Origin: Stenotrophomonas maltophilia
GTDB taxonomy: Bacteria; Pseudomonadota; Gammaproteobacteria; Xanthomonadales; Xanthomonadaceae
Direction: 5' to 3'
Length of the DNA: 64,000 nucleotides
NCBI RefSeq assembly: GCF_002138415.1
Contig: NZ_CP015612.1
Location: 3,140,001 to 3,204,000, forward strand
Shown: positions 16,113 through 26,098 of the stretch, in pieces
Layout of the letters: the number at the start of each line of letters is the position of its first letter
Position numbering within the stretch: the first letter of the stretch is position 1
Notes under the pieces: generated by a model
The model's database searches: none
What the model was told of the DNA's origin: nothing
The model's input: the letters and a program-made list of their open reading frames with translations, nothing else
Made by a program: the position numbers and the translations under genes

Positions 16113-16754
16113 TCAGCGCGGACGGAAGCGCAGCAGCGCGATGGCAAACGCCAGGAACACGCTGCCCACCAACCGCTCGAACCAACGTCGCGCAAACGGC
16201 TTGGCCAACCAGCGGCGCAGGCCATGGCCACCGGCCGCATACATCACGTACCAGAACAGTTCGCAGGCGGCGAAGGTGGCCACCAGCACGCTGTACTGCA
16301 GCGCCTGGCCGCGTGACGGGTCGACGAACTGCGGCAGGAACGCCGCCGCGAACAGCAGCAGCTTGGGATTGCTCAGGCCCACCAGAAGACCGCCACGGAA
16401 TACCTTCCACGCGCCCAGCGACGCCGCAACCGGCAGCGCGGCATCGACCGTTACCGGTGGTGCCGGCCGGCAACTGTCACGCCATGCCTTCAGGCCCAGC
16501 CAGGCCAGATAGGCCACGCCCAGATAACGCAGCAGCTCGAACAGCATCGGCGAGGAATGCAGCAGTGCACTCAGGCCTGCTGCGGAGGCCGCCAGCACCA
16601 GCAGCATCGCCAGCAGGCAGCCGGCCATCGCCGGCACACTGCCGCGGAAGCCGAGCCCGACGCTGCGGCCGAGGATATGCAGCATGTTCGGCCCCGGCGT
16701 GCCACACAGAACGAACACCGTGGCGAGGAACCACCACCAGGTATGCAGGGCCAT
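16113..16754 (-). CDS. LysE/RhtB family amino-acid exporter
   Basis: A 213-aa membrane protein with about six hydrophobic segments and the family signature GTPGPNML near residue 18, followed by GRSVGLGFRGSVPAMAG and GLSNPKLLLF. Such proteins export homoserine, threonine or other amino acids. The N-terminal start could be three codons earlier (16763). It stands alone between DUF1328 and the ClpP paralog. Confidence 0.9.
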   Translation of the reverse strand: MALHTWWWFLATVFVLCGTPGPNMLHILGRSVGLGFRGSVPAMAGCLLAMLLVLAASAAGLSALLHSSPMLFELLRYLGVAYLAWLGLKAWRDSCRPAPPVTVDAALPVAASLGAWKVFRGGLLVGLSNPKLLLFAAAFLPQFVDPSRGQALQYSVLVATFAACELFWYVMYAAGGHGLRRWLAKPFARRWFERLVGSVFLAFAIALLRFRPR

Positions 16755-16851
16755 AGCGCACATCCACTTCAGAAGATCCCACCAGCATAGAGTGCGCCGG
16801 CTTGGCGCGGCACACACAGCGCAGCATGGATGCGGTGGTTACAGAGGCAGC

Positions 16852-17460
16852 TCAGGCCGCAAGCACGTCGCGCCGTACCAGTACCTGGTCGATCAAGCCC
16901 CATTCGCATGCCTGCTCGGCACTCATGAAACGATCGCGGTCCAGGGTCTGCTCGACCTCCTCGACACTGCGTCCGCAATGCTGCGCATACAGCCGGGTGA
17001 TGCGCTGCTTGGTGCGCTGCATTTCCTCGGCATGGATGAAGATGTCCGACGCCTGGCCCTGCACCCCGCCCAGCGGCTGATGCACATGCAGGCTGGCATT
17101 GGCCAACGCCGCACGGTGACCGGGCTCGCCGGCCATCAGCAGGAACGAACCCATCGACCGCGCGGTGCCCATGCACAGCGTATGCACCGGGGCCGAGATG
17201 TATTGCATGGTGTCGTACATCGCCAGGCCGCTGGAGATCACCCCACCCGGCGAGTTGATGTACAGATGGATCGGCTTCTCCGGGTTTTCCGATTCCAGGA
17301 ACAGCAGCTGCGCGCAGACCAGCGCCGACACAGTGTCATCGACTTCACCGTTGAGAAAGATGATGCGCTCGCGCAGGAGCCGCGAGTAGATGTCATGGGA
17401 GCGCTCACCGCGCTCGCTGCGTTCCACCACCATCGGTATCAGCTGCATTCTGTCCCGCAT
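16852..17460 (-). CDS. Second ClpP-type serine protease subunit
   Basis: A 202-aa ClpP-fold peptidase with an intact triad by spacing: Ser102 (ARSMGSF), His127 (VHQPLGG) and Asp176 (DRDRF), the same 25- and 49-residue gaps as E. coli ClpP. It has YINSPGG for the oxyanion loop. The usual GQAASMG is GTARSMG here. No clpX or tig is adjacent, so this is a stand-alone paralog (ClpP2 type) rather than the main ClpP of the tig-clpP-clpX cluster. GGGAG is 7 nt before the ATG. Confidence 0.9.
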   Translation of the reverse strand: MRDRMQLIPMVVERSERGERSHDIYSRLLRERIIFLNGEVDDTVSALVCAQLLFLESENPEKPIHLYINSPGGVISSGLAMYDTMQYISAPVHTLCMGTARSMGSFLLMAGEPGHRAALANASLHVHQPLGGVQGQASDIFIHAEEMQRTKQRITRLYAQHCGRSVEEVEQTLDRDRFMSAEQACEWGLIDQVLVRRDVLAA

Positions 17461-17497
17461 GTGCCTGCTCCCTGTAGCGTTTGATCCAGGCGCCGGC

Positions 17498-17845
17498 TCA
17501 GGCCGCGCGCATCATGGTGCGATGATCGTCGTTGGCGGCCAACGGCAGCAGCGCGCGCAGGTCGGTGAGCCGATGCACGATGGTCAGCACCGTCCCCCCG
17601 CCGTCCGCGCGCAGCCGGAAACACACCAGGCTGTGCAGATGCGGGGGCTGCGCATCGCGCAGGTGGAACCCCAGTTCCCGCCCCTCCTCGCACAGGCAAG
17701 GCTGCGGATCGGCAAGATCGGCCGCAGGCAACCAGCGCTCACGCAGCGCCGGATCGAACAGTGCGCGCCAGACCCGTTCCGGTGGCGCTGGCAGCCACTG
17801 CTCCATCACCAACGCGGGAGCCGCTTCGTTCAGAACATCGTCCAT
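17498..17845 (-). CDS. SRPBCC/AHSA1-type START-like protein
   Basis: A 115-aa protein with the AHSA1 signature: [21 protein letters not shown], then strands and a C-terminal helix with L(T/A)-D-LRALLP. It is shorter than the usual ~150 residues. Its ATG overlaps the stop of the upstream ArsR gene (TGATG), so the two are translationally coupled. ArsR-SRPBCC pairs are common in proteobacteria; the ligand is unknown. Confidence 0.85.
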   Translation of the reverse strand: MDDVLNEAAPALVMEQWLPAPPERVWRALFDPALRERWLPAADLADPQPCLCEEGRELGFHLRDAQPPHLHSLVCFRLRADGGGTVLTIVHRLTDLRALLPLAANDDHRTMMRAA

Positions 17846-18156
17846 CAGTCCATCTCCTTCAGCAGATCCTGCAAGGCATCCATCCGCGCGGGCCAGTAGG
17901 CCCGGTAGCGCTGCAGCCAGTTGCCGATGTGCGCCAGCCCGCGCGGATCGACCTCGTAGTGGACGAAACGGCCTTGGCGCTGTTCGCTCACCAGCCCGGC
18001 ATCGCGCAGCACCGCCAGGTGCTGGGACATCGCAGACTGGCTGATCGCCATGCCCTCGCGCAGCGCGCTGGCATGCTGCCCGCCCTCGGCCAGCTTTTCG
18101 AAGATGTGGCGGCGGGTGGGGTCGGCCAGCGCTTTGAAGAGGGCGTTCTCGATCAT
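17845..18156 (-). CDS. ArsR-family winged-helix repressor
   Basis: A 103-aa ArsR/SmtB-fold regulator: MIENALFKALADPTRRHIFEKL, recognition helix ISQSAMSQHLAVLRDAGLV, wing RQGRFVHYEVD. The metal-binding ELCV-type motif is missing, so it probably does not sense metals, which fits its pairing with an SRPBCC protein. A perfect palindrome directly upstream is its likely operator. ATG at 18156 rather than the earlier in-frame starts, which lie in the operator. Confidence 0.9.
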   Translation of the reverse strand: MIENALFKALADPTRRHIFEKLAEGGQHASALREGMAISQSAMSQHLAVLRDAGLVSEQRQGRFVHYEVDPRGLAHIGNWLQRYRAYWPARMDALQDLLKEMD

Positions 18157-18161
18157 GACCA

Positions 18162-18185
18162 ACACATTAGCAACCACTAATGTGT
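18162..18185. promoter_or_regulatory. Perfect 9-bp palindrome, probable ArsR operator
   Basis: ACACATTAG (18162-18170), spacer CAACCA, CTAATGTGT (18177-18185): a perfect dyad starting 5 bp upstream of the repressor ATG. Binding here would autorepress arsR-SRPBCC and could affect the divergent racemase gene. Confidence 0.75.
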
Positions 18186-18242
18186 AGTGCAACTCCCGCA
18201 TCGGCTGTGCTGCAATGACGGCTCCCCGGGATGGAGCTGTGC

Positions 18243-18935
18243 ATGAAGACCCTTGGCCTGATCGGCGGCATGAGCTGGGAAAGCTCGGCGCAGTATTACC
18301 GGCTCATCAACGAGGACGTGCGGCAGCGCCTCGGTGGCGCACATTCGGCGCAGTTGCTGCTGTGGTCGGTGGACTTCGCCCCGATCAAGCAGCTGCAGCA
18401 TGACGGCGACTGGGATGCGCTGGGCGACCACATGGCCGACGCTGCACGGCGCCTGCAGGCCGGTGGCGCCGATCTGCTGTTGATCTGCACCAACACCATG
18501 CACAAGCTGGCCGACCGCGTCGAGGCGGCCTGCCCACTGCCGCTGCTGCATATCGCCGATCCCACCGCCCAGGCCATCGTGCAGGCAGGCGCACGCAAGG
18601 TGGGCCTGCTCGGTACCGCCTTCACCATGGAACAGGACTTCTACCGCGGCCGGCTGCAGGATCGCTTCGGATTGGAGGTGCTGGTTCCCGAAGCCGATGA
18701 TCGTCGCAGCGTGCACGACATCATCTACCAGGAACTGATCGCCGGTGTGGTCAGCGAGCACTCACGACAGGTCTACGCCGGCGTGATCGCGCGACTGGTG
18801 GCGCGCGGTGCCGAAGCGATCATTCTTGGCTGCACCGAGATCATGCTGCTGGTACGCCCGGAGGACAGTGCAGTGCCGCTGTTCGATACCACTGCCCTGC
18901 ATGCGCAGGCTGCGGTGGACGCAGCACTGGCCTGA
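18243..18935 (+). CDS. Aspartate/glutamate racemase family protein
   Basis: A 230-aa PLP-independent amino-acid racemase, with the paired catalytic cysteines Cys82 (ICTNTMHK) and Cys197 (GCTEIMLL) and the N-terminal GLIGGMSWESSAQYY of the YgeA/RacX group. GGAG lies 6 nt before the ATG at 18243. Substrate (L/D-Asp, Glu or other) not predictable. Divergent from the ArsR pair. Confidence 0.92.
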   Translation: MKTLGLIGGMSWESSAQYYRLINEDVRQRLGGAHSAQLLLWSVDFAPIKQLQHDGDWDALGDHMADAARRLQAGGADLLLICTNTMHKLADRVEAACPLPLLHIADPTAQAIVQAGARKVGLLGTAFTMEQDFYRGRLQDRFGLEVLVPEADDRRSVHDIIYQELIAGVVSEHSRQVYAGVIARLVARGAEAIILGCTEIMLLVRPEDSAVPLFDTTALHAQAAVDAALA

Positions 18936-18959
18936 TCCTGCCTTCGATGCAGCGCGGAA

Positions 18960-19355
18960 TCAGTCCGCGCCCTGCACTTCCAGCGCGGTGATCAGCCACT
19001 CGACCACCGCCTGCGAATCACACAGGAAGAAGATGGCATCGCCGGAGCGCGCTTCGGTAAGCAGCCGGTAGACCGTGATCGCCACCGCCGACTGGTTGGC
19101 GATGAACACTTCCGGGCTGCGCGGCCCTTCGCTGTGGCCGGCAACCGCGTGCAGCGCCTTGCGGGCGGCCACGGTCGCAGCCGGGTCCGCGCTACGGGTC
19201 AGTTCCGGCCCGCGCAGGCCCCAGGCAATGAACACATGCTTGCCCTTGAACGTGGTGTCCAGGACCCGCACCTCGGCGCCGCCTGCGTCGGCCGAGCGAT
19301 GAATGACGGTACTGCTGATCAACGCAACCCCCTGTGGTCGTCGTGGTCCGCGCAT
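18960..19355 (-). CDS. Conserved hypothetical protein, about 120-131 residues
   Basis: Family not recognised. The product contains VIHRSADAGGAEVRVLDTTFKGKHVFIAWG, a Pro/Ala helix, and a C-terminal FFLCDSQAVVEWLITALEVQGAD, suggesting a soluble alpha/beta protein. The ATG at 19355 lacks a good ribosome binding site; an in-frame TTG at 19322 has AGGGGG 5 nt upstream and may be the real start (120 aa). It converges on the racemase. Confidence 0.6.
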   Translation of the reverse strand: MRGPRRPQGVALISSTVIHRSADAGGAEVRVLDTTFKGKHVFIAWGLRGPELTRSADPAATVAARKALHAVAGHSEGPRSPEVFIANQSAVAITVYRLLTEARSGDAIFFLCDSQAVVEWLITALEVQGAD

Positions 19356-19527
19356 CCTCCCCCACAGGCCGCCCGCACACCAGTGACGGCAGCCACAGGC
19401 TGCGCCGACAGGCGTGGAAGACATGTAAGAAGGTGTAAACCGATGCGATCGGATGTGCAGCGATGATACGGGATGTAAGCCTCTGCATGGGCCCGTGCGC
19501 ACTACTAAATCCCTACTGAGCCACTTC

Positions 19528-19544
19528 CGGAACGATGCGTTCCG
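19528..19544. promoter_or_regulatory. Short inverted repeat upstream of the DUF3011 gene
   Basis: CGGAACG-ATG-CGTTCCG, a perfect 7-bp dyad, 53 bp before the start codon. It could be an operator or a transcript hairpin. No known regulator site was recognised. Confidence 0.35.
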
Positions 19545-19596
19545 ACGGCCCCGTGCTGGGTCATTCTTGCCGCCCGAATCCCCGCCCGAGGCCCCC

Positions 19597-20106
19597 ATGA
19601 CCCTTCGCCCGCTGCTGCCCATCACCGGCGCCGCCCTTGCCCTGCTGCTGGCCGCCACCGCCGTGGCCGCCCAGGACTACGACACTGATCACATTCCAGC
19701 GCTGCGCTGCGAATCCCAGTTCAACAAGACCGAGCAATGCCCCATCGAGGGCCCGATGCGCCTGGCCAGGCAACTGTCGGTCACCCGCTGCGTGGAGAAC
19801 CAGAACTGGGGCCAGAGCCGCCGCACGCTGTGGGTGACCGACGGCTGCCGCGCCGAGTTCGTCGCCGACGGCTATGGGCACGGACGCTGGCCGGGCCGCG
19901 GCAGGGACCGTGACGATGATGGCGAGCGCCTGGTCTGCGAGTCCTACGAAAAGAAGGACAAGGAATGCCGTATCCGTGTGCGCCACGAGGTGCGCCTGGT
20001 CAAGCAGAAGTCGGTGACGGCCTGCATCGAGGACCAGAACTGGGGCTGGGACCGACGCGGGATCTGGGTCAGCGACGGCTGCCGTGCCGAGTTCCGGGTG
20101 TATTGA
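19597..20106 (+). CDS. Secreted DUF3011 protein, second paralog
   Basis: A 169-aa exported protein: signal peptide to AVAAQD, then two DUF3011 repeats each with Arg-x-Arg-Gln/Lys, Cys-(V/I)E-x-QNWG and W(V)xDGCRAEF, joined by a Gly/Arg/Asp-rich linker. It shares design with the protein at 12979 but the linker differs. Signal peptide cleavage and periplasmic or surface location are inferred. Confidence 0.85.
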   Translation: MTLRPLLPITGAALALLLAATAVAAQDYDTDHIPALRCESQFNKTEQCPIEGPMRLARQLSVTRCVENQNWGQSRRTLWVTDGCRAEFVADGYGHGRWPGRGRDRDDDGERLVCESYEKKDKECRIRVRHEVRLVKQKSVTACIEDQNWGWDRRGIWVSDGCRAEFRVY

Positions 20107-20191
20107 CTGCCGAGCACGCGCTGGCTGCAGCGGGTGCGACTGCGCCTGCGGCAGAGCCGATAGACTGGGCCCTCCTGTCAGGAGCCCGATC

Positions 20192-20629
20192 ATGCCCGCT
20201 GCGACCGCGCTGCGCGTCCGCGACGCGACGCCAACCGATGCCTCTGCGCTGATCGCACTCGACAGCGTGGCGGCAAGCGACCCTCGACGGGCGGAACAGA
20301 TCGGCGAGTGGTTGGCGCAGGGCAACGTGCATGTTGCCGAACAGGAGCGCGAGATCGTCGGCTACATGACCCTCCATGAGCACTTCTTCGGCGAAGCCTT
20401 CGTCGAAATGCTGATGGTCGCGCGCGAGCAACGCAGCCAGGGCGTCGGCGCCGCACTGCTGCGGCACGCGATCGCACAACGTGGACAACGCAAGCTGTTC
20501 ACCTCGACCAATGCCTCCAACATCGCCATGCAGCGCCTGCTCGTTGCATCGGGCTTCATCGACAGCGGCATCGTGCATGGACTGGATGACGGTGACCCGG
20601 AGCTGATCTACCGCTTTGCCGGCAGCTGA
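20192..20629 (+). CDS. GNAT family N-acetyltransferase
   Basis: A 145-aa Gcn5-related acetyltransferase with RVRDATPTDASALIAL at the start, EMLMVAREQRSQGVGAALLRHA for acetyl-CoA binding (Q/R-x-x-G-x-G/A form) and a C-terminal LLVASGFIDSG. AGGAG precedes the ATG. It overlaps the 3' end of the convergent phosphatase-like gene by 22 bp. Substrate unknown. Confidence 0.88.
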   Translation: MPAATALRVRDATPTDASALIALDSVAASDPRRAEQIGEWLAQGNVHVAEQEREIVGYMTLHEHFFGEAFVEMLMVAREQRSQGVGAALLRHAIAQRGQRKLFTSTNASNIAMQRLLVASGFIDSGIVHGLDDGDPELIYRFAGS

Positions 20630-20949
20630 TCGAGATACGCTGTCACCTTGGTCTCCAGCAGATCCATCAGCACGGGATCCATGCAGCGATAGTCGTCGGG
20701 AATATCGAGGCAATGCAGGCGCTTGTGTTCCAGCAGGCGCGCGTACGCGGCCTGCAGGCGATGCTGGTGCTTGGCCTCCATCACGAAGATGGCATCGGCC
20801 CAGCGGATGTCCGCCGGGTCGATGGGGCGTCGTGCATTCGGGCTTGTGCCGGCCGACAGCGCGTTGAAGCCTGGCCGCCGTCGCCACATGGCTTCGGCGG
20901 TTGGGCTGCGCAGCTGGTTGCGGCTGCAGACGAACAGCAGGTTGATCAT
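20608..20949 (-). CDS. Low-molecular-weight protein-tyrosine-phosphatase-like protein
   Basis: A 113-aa protein starting MINLLFVC with the P-loop Cys8-x5-Arg14-Ser15 (CSRNQLRS) at the N-terminus, as in LMW-PTP and arsenate reductase families. LDIPDDY near residue 90 may hold the general acid. It is shorter than the 150-160 aa of classic enzymes and fits a compact proteobacterial subgroup. Its start overlaps the stop of the upstream 66-aa gene, so they are coupled. Confidence 0.8.
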   Translation of the reverse strand: MINLLFVCSRNQLRSPTAEAMWRRRPGFNALSAGTSPNARRPIDPADIRWADAIFVMEAKHQHRLQAAYARLLEHKRLHCLDIPDDYRCMDPVLMDLLETKVTAYLDQLPAKR

Positions 20950-21146
20950 TCCTGTTCCTGCAGTTGGCGGGCGCTGAGCACCGGATAGGTGAAGCCCAGC
21001 TGGCGTGCGCGCGCGAGCTTGGCATCGCGCGTGTACAGCAGCTTCCAGTTCTTCTCGGGCTTGTAGCTGTAGGCGGTCGTGGCGCGGTCGCCACCACGGT
21101 TGCGCGCCTGGCTGCGACGCCAGGCACGGTTTCTTGCAGATTCCAT
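20946..21146 (-). CDS. Small basic hypothetical protein coupled to the phosphatase
   Basis: A 66-aa product: basic N-terminus RNRAWRRSQARNR, then SYKPEKNWKLLYTRDAKLARARQLGFTYPV. The last four bases (ATGA) overlap the phosphatase start. Family unknown; likely soluble and nucleic-acid compatible by charge. Confidence 0.6.
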   Translation of the reverse strand: MESARNRAWRRSQARNRGGDRATTAYSYKPEKNWKLLYTRDAKLARARQLGFTYPVLSARQLQEQE

Positions 21147-21214
21147 GATGTGTTCTCGTGAGTACCGGGTTCAGCAGCCGCGGTAGTACGAGTGGCGCGC
21201 AGCATACACCGCAC

Positions 21215-21248
21215 GCACAAAAAAGCCCACGCATCGCTGCGCAGGCTT
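21215..21248 (-). terminator. Intrinsic terminator after tRNA-Pro
   Basis: On the minus strand AGCCTGCGCA / TGCGTGGGCT (10 bp, two G-T pairs), loop GCGA, then TTTTTGTG. Confidence 0.85.
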
Positions 21249-21263
21249 CTTGATTCATCACAG

Positions 21264-21340
21264 TGGTCGGGACGGCCGGATTCGAACCGACGACCCTCTG
21301 CCCCCCAGGCAGATGCGCTACCAGGCTGCGCTACGCCCCG
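21264..21340 (-). tRNA. tRNA-Pro (GGG)
   Basis: A 77-nt tRNA with acceptor CGGGGCG... paired to the 3' CCCG end, encoded CCA, T-loop TTCGAAT. Anticodon loop CTGGGGG gives GGG, reading CCC and CCU. A TATACT -10-like hexamer (21381-21386, minus) lies 41 nt upstream; its -35 is poor. Confidence 0.95.
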
Positions 21341-21408
21341 ACTGATGCTGCGATGTGCCCGCCAGTGCGGCGGGCCGTGAAGTATAGCGGATTACGATGG
21401 AAATGGGA

Positions 21409-21765
21409 TCAGCGGCGCAACAACTGCAGCACTTCTTCCAGCTCCATGCGCACCTGCTTGATGATCTGGTTGCTCAGCGCCGATTCCTCGCGGGCATCGG
21501 GACCGTCCAGACGCAGGCGTGCACCACCGATGGTGTAGCCCTGTTCGTACAGCAGGCTGCGGATCTGCCGCACCATCAGCACGTCGTGGCGCTGGTAGTA
21601 GCGGCGGTTGCCTCGGCGCTTGGCCGGCTCAAGGCTGGGAAACTCGGTTTCCCAGTAGCGCAGGACGTGCGGCTTGACGTCGCACAGCTCGCTGACTTCA
21701 CCGATGGTGAAGTAGCGCTTGGCCGGGATCGGCGGTAGTTCGCGGTTACTGCCCGGATCCAGCAT
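21409..21765 (-). CDS. MerR-family transcriptional regulator
   Basis: A 118-aa MerR-fold protein: [56 protein letters not shown], then a dimer helix ending EEVLQLLRR. No metal-binding or ligand domain follows. It is the last gene of the thrS-ihfA operon and overlaps ihfA by 20 bp; this ihfA-merR pairing is common in gammaproteobacteria. Target unknown. Confidence 0.9.
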   Translation of the reverse strand: MLDPGSNRELPPIPAKRYFTIGEVSELCDVKPHVLRYWETEFPSLEPAKRRGNRRYYQRHDVLMVRQIRSLLYEQGYTIGGARLRLDGPDAREESALSNQIIKQVRMELEEVLQLLRR

Positions 21766-22045
21766 AAGCTTCCACCCTCTCCTTGAGCTTCTGGCCCGGA
21801 CGGAAGGTGACCACCGTACGGGCGGAAATCGGAATTTCCTCGCCGGTCTTGGGGTTGCGACCCGGGCGCTGGTTCTTGCGCCGCAGATCGAAATTACCGA
21901 AGCCCGACAGCTTCACCTGACGTCCCTGTTCCAATGCTTCACGCAGCACATCGAAAAACGCGTCGACGAATTCCTTGGCTTCCCGCTTGTTCAGACCGAC
22001 TTCGTCGAACAGCTTTTCCGCCATCTCCGCCTTGGTCAATGCCAT
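21746..22045 (-). CDS. ihfA: Integration host factor subunit alpha
   Basis: A 99-aa DNA-bending protein of the HU/IHF family: [55 protein letters not shown] (the beta arm with Pro) and [14 protein letters not shown]. It dimerises with IhfB to bend DNA in recombination and transcription. Encoded just after pheT, the same order as E. coli pheT-ihfA. Overlaps the merR gene by 20 bp. Confidence 0.97.
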   Translation of the reverse strand: MALTKAEMAEKLFDEVGLNKREAKEFVDAFFDVLREALEQGRQVKLSGFGNFDLRRKNQRPGRNPKTGEEIPISARTVVTFRPGQKLKERVEAYAGSGQ

Positions 22046-22072
22046 TGCCTGCTACCCCCGAGTGCTGCCCGC

Positions 22073-24454
22073 TCAGCCGCGGATCCGGGCGTGATGTTCA
22101 CGCTCGATGGCAGTGACCGCCTCGGCCACCACCGCATCCACGTCGCGGTCCGTCAGAGTGCGCGACTTGTCCTGCAAAATCAAGCCCATAGCGAGACTCT
22201 TGAATCCCGGCTCGACGCCCTGGCCGACGTAGCGGTCGAACAGGTTCAGGTCGCGCAGCAGCGGGCCGGCGGCCTGGCGGACGGTGGCCGCGAGATCGGC
22301 CCAGGCCACCTGTTCAGGCACCAGGAATGCCAGGTCGCGGCGCACTGCCGGGAAGCGCGACAGCTCGCCGGCACGCGGCAGGCGGCGGGCGGTCAGCGGC
22401 TCCAGGTCCAGTTCGAAGGCGTAGACGTCGGCTTCGATCTCCATTGCCTTGGCCAGGCGCGGGTGGATCTGGCCGATCCAGCCGATCGCCACGCCATCGC
22501 GGAACACCTCGGCCGAGCGCGCCGGGTGGCCGTAGGCACGGGCCGACGGGCGGAACTCCAGCTGCGCGCCACTGGCGGCCGCCAGCGATTCCAAGTCGCC
22601 CTTCAGGTCATGGAAATCGACCTTGCGGGTCGGCAGGCCCCACTGCACCGCCTGCGCGTCACCGCAGACCGCAGCGGCCACGCGCGGGGTCTCCAGCGGC
22701 GCCGATTGGCCGTCTCCGGCCTGCTGGGCGAACACGCGGCCCAGCTCGAACAGGCGCACGCGGCTGATCTGGCGGGCAGCGTTGCGGCCCAACGTGGCCA
22801 CCAGGCCCGGCAGCAGCGACGGGCGCATCACGGCCAGTTCGGCCGACAGCGGGTTGGCCAGCGGCACCAGGCCGTCGCGCAGCTGCCACTGGGTCAGCAG
22901 CGCGTCGTCGACGAAGGCGAAATTCACGGTTTCCTGCTGGTCGCGGGCGATCAGCTGGCGGCGCACGCTCAGCGCGTCCAGCTGGGTCTCGCTCGGCATC
23001 GCCACGCGCGAGGCACCACCCGGCAGCGTGGTCGGGATCTGCTCGTAGCCGTGGATGCGGGCCAGTTCTTCGATCAGGTCTTCTTCAATAGCGATGTCGA
23101 AGCGGCGGCTCGGCGCGACCACCTGCCAGCCGTCGGCGGTGGCGACCACCTCCATGCCTAGCGCGCGCAGGATGCGCTCGACTTCTGCATCCTCGATGGT
23201 GATGCCGAGCACGCGTGTGATGCGGGCGCGGCGCAGCATGATGGTTGCCGGCTGCGGCAGATCGGCTTCACGCACGGCCTCGGTGACCGGCGCCGGGGTA
23301 CCCCCAGCCAGGTCCAGCACCAGGCGGGTGGCGTACTCGATCGCGGTACGCGGCAGTGCCGGATCGACGCCCCGCTCGAAGCGGTGGCCGGCATCGGTGT
23401 GCAGGCCCAGCTTGCGGCCACGGCCCATGATCGCGGCCGGCGCGAAGTGCGCAGCTTCCAGGAACACGGCGGTGGTGGCGTCTGTGACACGGGTGTCGAA
23501 GCCGCCCATCAGGCCGGCCAGGCCGACCGCACGGTCAGCGTCGGTGACCACCAGGAAGCTGTCGTCCAGCGCGGCATCGCGGCCGTCCAGCAGCTTCAGG
23601 CTCTCGCCAGCGCGCGAACGGCGCACGGCGATGCTGCCCTGCAGGGTGCCCAGGTCGTACGCGTGCATCGGCTGGCCGAGCTCGAGCATCACGTACTGGG
23701 TGATGTCGACCAGCAGCGAGACCGGGCGCACGCCGCTGCGGCGCAGGCGCTCGGCCATCCACAGCGGGGTCTCGGCGGCGGCGTTGACACCTTCGATGAC
23801 GCGGCCCAGGTAACGCGGTGCTTCGGCGCCGGCGTCGAGCTGGATGGCCAGCTCACGGCTGCCGATGGCGGGAATCGTCTCGGCGGTGAAATCCAGCACG
23901 TCGCTGCGGGTGGCGGCGGCGACGTCGTAGGCGATGCCGCGCAGGCTGAAGCAGTCGGCGCGGTTCGGGGTCAGCTTGATCTCGATGCTGGCGTCCGGCA
24001 GGCCCAGGTACTCGACCAGAGCCTGGCCGACCGGTGCGTCATCCGGCAGCTCCAGCAGGCCGGAAGCATCGTTGTCCAGGCCCAGCTCCTTGGCCGAGCA
24101 CAGCATGCCGTTGGACTCGACGCCGCGCAGCTTGGCCGGCTTGATCTTCAGCTCGCCGATCTGCGCACCGACCGTCGCCAGCGGCGCGACCAGGCCCGGG
24201 CGCGCGTTCGGCGCACCACAGACGATCTGCAACAGCTCGCCCTGCCCTGCATCGACCTTGCACACCTGCAGGCGGTCGGCTTCCGGATGGCGTACGGCGT
24301 CGACGATGCGTGCCACGACCACGTGATCGAGGCCTTCGCCCAGCGCGGTCACTTCTTCCACTTCCAGGCCGATGGCGGTCAGCACCGCGCTCAGTTCATC
24401 GCGCGAGGCGGAGGTCGGGACGTGGCTGCGCAGCCAGTTTTCGGAGAATTTCAT
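22073..24454 (-). CDS. pheT: Phenylalanyl-tRNA synthetase beta chain
   Basis: A 793-aa beta subunit of the alpha2-beta2 PheRS. Visible from N to C: tRNA-binding EMAP-like domain (VVVARIVDAVRHPEADRLQVC), B3/B4 editing domain, B5 domain, and the C-terminal FDX-ACB anticodon-binding domain (FPAVRRDLAFLVPEQV). Lies 84 bp after pheS. It starts at MKFSENWL. Confidence 0.98.
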   Translation of the reverse strand: MKFSENWLRSHVPTSASRDELSAVLTAIGLEVEEVTALGEGLDHVVVARIVDAVRHPEADRLQVCKVDAGQGELLQIVCGAPNARPGLVAPLATVGAQIGELKIKPAKLRGVESNGMLCSAKELGLDNDASGLLELPDDAPVGQALVEYLGLPDASIEIKLTPNRADCFSLRGIAYDVAAATRSDVLDFTAETIPAIGSRELAIQLDAGAEAPRYLGRVIEGVNAAAETPLWMAERLRRSGVRPVSLLVDITQYVMLELGQPMHAYDLGTLQGSIAVRRSRAGESLKLLDGRDAALDDSFLVVTDADRAVGLAGLMGGFDTRVTDATTAVFLEAAHFAPAAIMGRGRKLGLHTDAGHRFERGVDPALPRTAIEYATRLVLDLAGGTPAPVTEAVREADLPQPATIMLRRARITRVLGITIEDAEVERILRALGMEVVATADGWQVVAPSRRFDIAIEEDLIEELARIHGYEQIPTTLPGGASRVAMPSETQLDALSVRRQLIARDQQETVNFAFVDDALLTQWQLRDGLVPLANPLSAELAVMRPSLLPGLVATLGRNAARQISRVRLFELGRVFAQQAGDGQSAPLETPRVAAAVCGDAQAVQWGLPTRKVDFHDLKGDLESLAAASGAQLEFRPSARAYGHPARSAEVFRDGVAIGWIGQIHPRLAKAMEIEADVYAFELDLEPLTARRLPRAGELSRFPAVRRDLAFLVPEQVAWADLAATVRQAAGPLLRDLNLFDRYVGQGVEPGFKSLAMGLILQDKSRTLTDRDVDAVVAEAVTAIEREHHARIRG

Positions 24455-24508
24455 GGTGTCACCCCTGGTGGGCCCGGCGCATGCGCCTGGGCCTGCGTTG
24501 TTGAGTCC

Positions 24509-24530
24509 GCCGGGCATGGCCCGGCGCTAC
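24509..24530. repeat. SMAG/REP-type hairpin between pheS and pheT
   Basis: GCCGGGC-AT-GGCCCGGC followed by GCTAC, the reverse of the GTAG tag. It is inside the operon, in the pheS-pheT gap. Confidence 0.75.
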
Positions 24531-24538
24531 CTAGTGCG

Positions 24539-25708
<1,170 letters not shown>

Positions 25709-25727
25709 TTACGGCATCGGGAAGGAC

Positions 25728-26087
25728 TTATGCCGCCAGCGCGCCCTTGGCCTTTTCGGCCAGCGCAGCAAAACCAGCTGCGTCGTGCACGGCGATGTCA
25801 GCCAGGACCTTGCGATCCAGGGTGATGCCGGCCTTCAGCAGACCGTTCATGAAGCGGCTGTAGCTCAGGCCGTTGATGCGGGCAGCCGCATTGATACGGG
25901 TGATCCACAGCGAACGGAAGTTGCGCTTCTTCTGCTTACGGCCGATGTAGGCGTACTGCTGTGCCTTGATGACCGCCTGCTTGGCGACGCGGAAGACCTT
26001 GCGACGGGCGTTGTAATAGCCCTTGGCGAGATCCAGAATCTTCTTGTGGCGGCGACGCGCCTGTACGCCACGCTTAACTCGTGCCAT
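25728..26087 (-). CDS. rplT: 50S ribosomal protein L20
   Basis: A 119-aa basic ribosomal protein starting [18 protein letters not shown]; it binds 23S rRNA early in assembly and, in E. coli, represses rpmI-rplT by binding the rpmI leader. Located 11 bp after rpmI. Confidence 0.99.
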   Translation of the reverse strand: MARVKRGVQARRRHKKILDLAKGYYNARRKVFRVAKQAVIKAQQYAYIGRKQKKRNFRSLWITRINAAARINGLSYSRFMNGLLKAGITLDRKVLADIAVHDAAGFAALAEKAKGALAA

Positions 26088-26098
26088 TTTTCAGTTCC

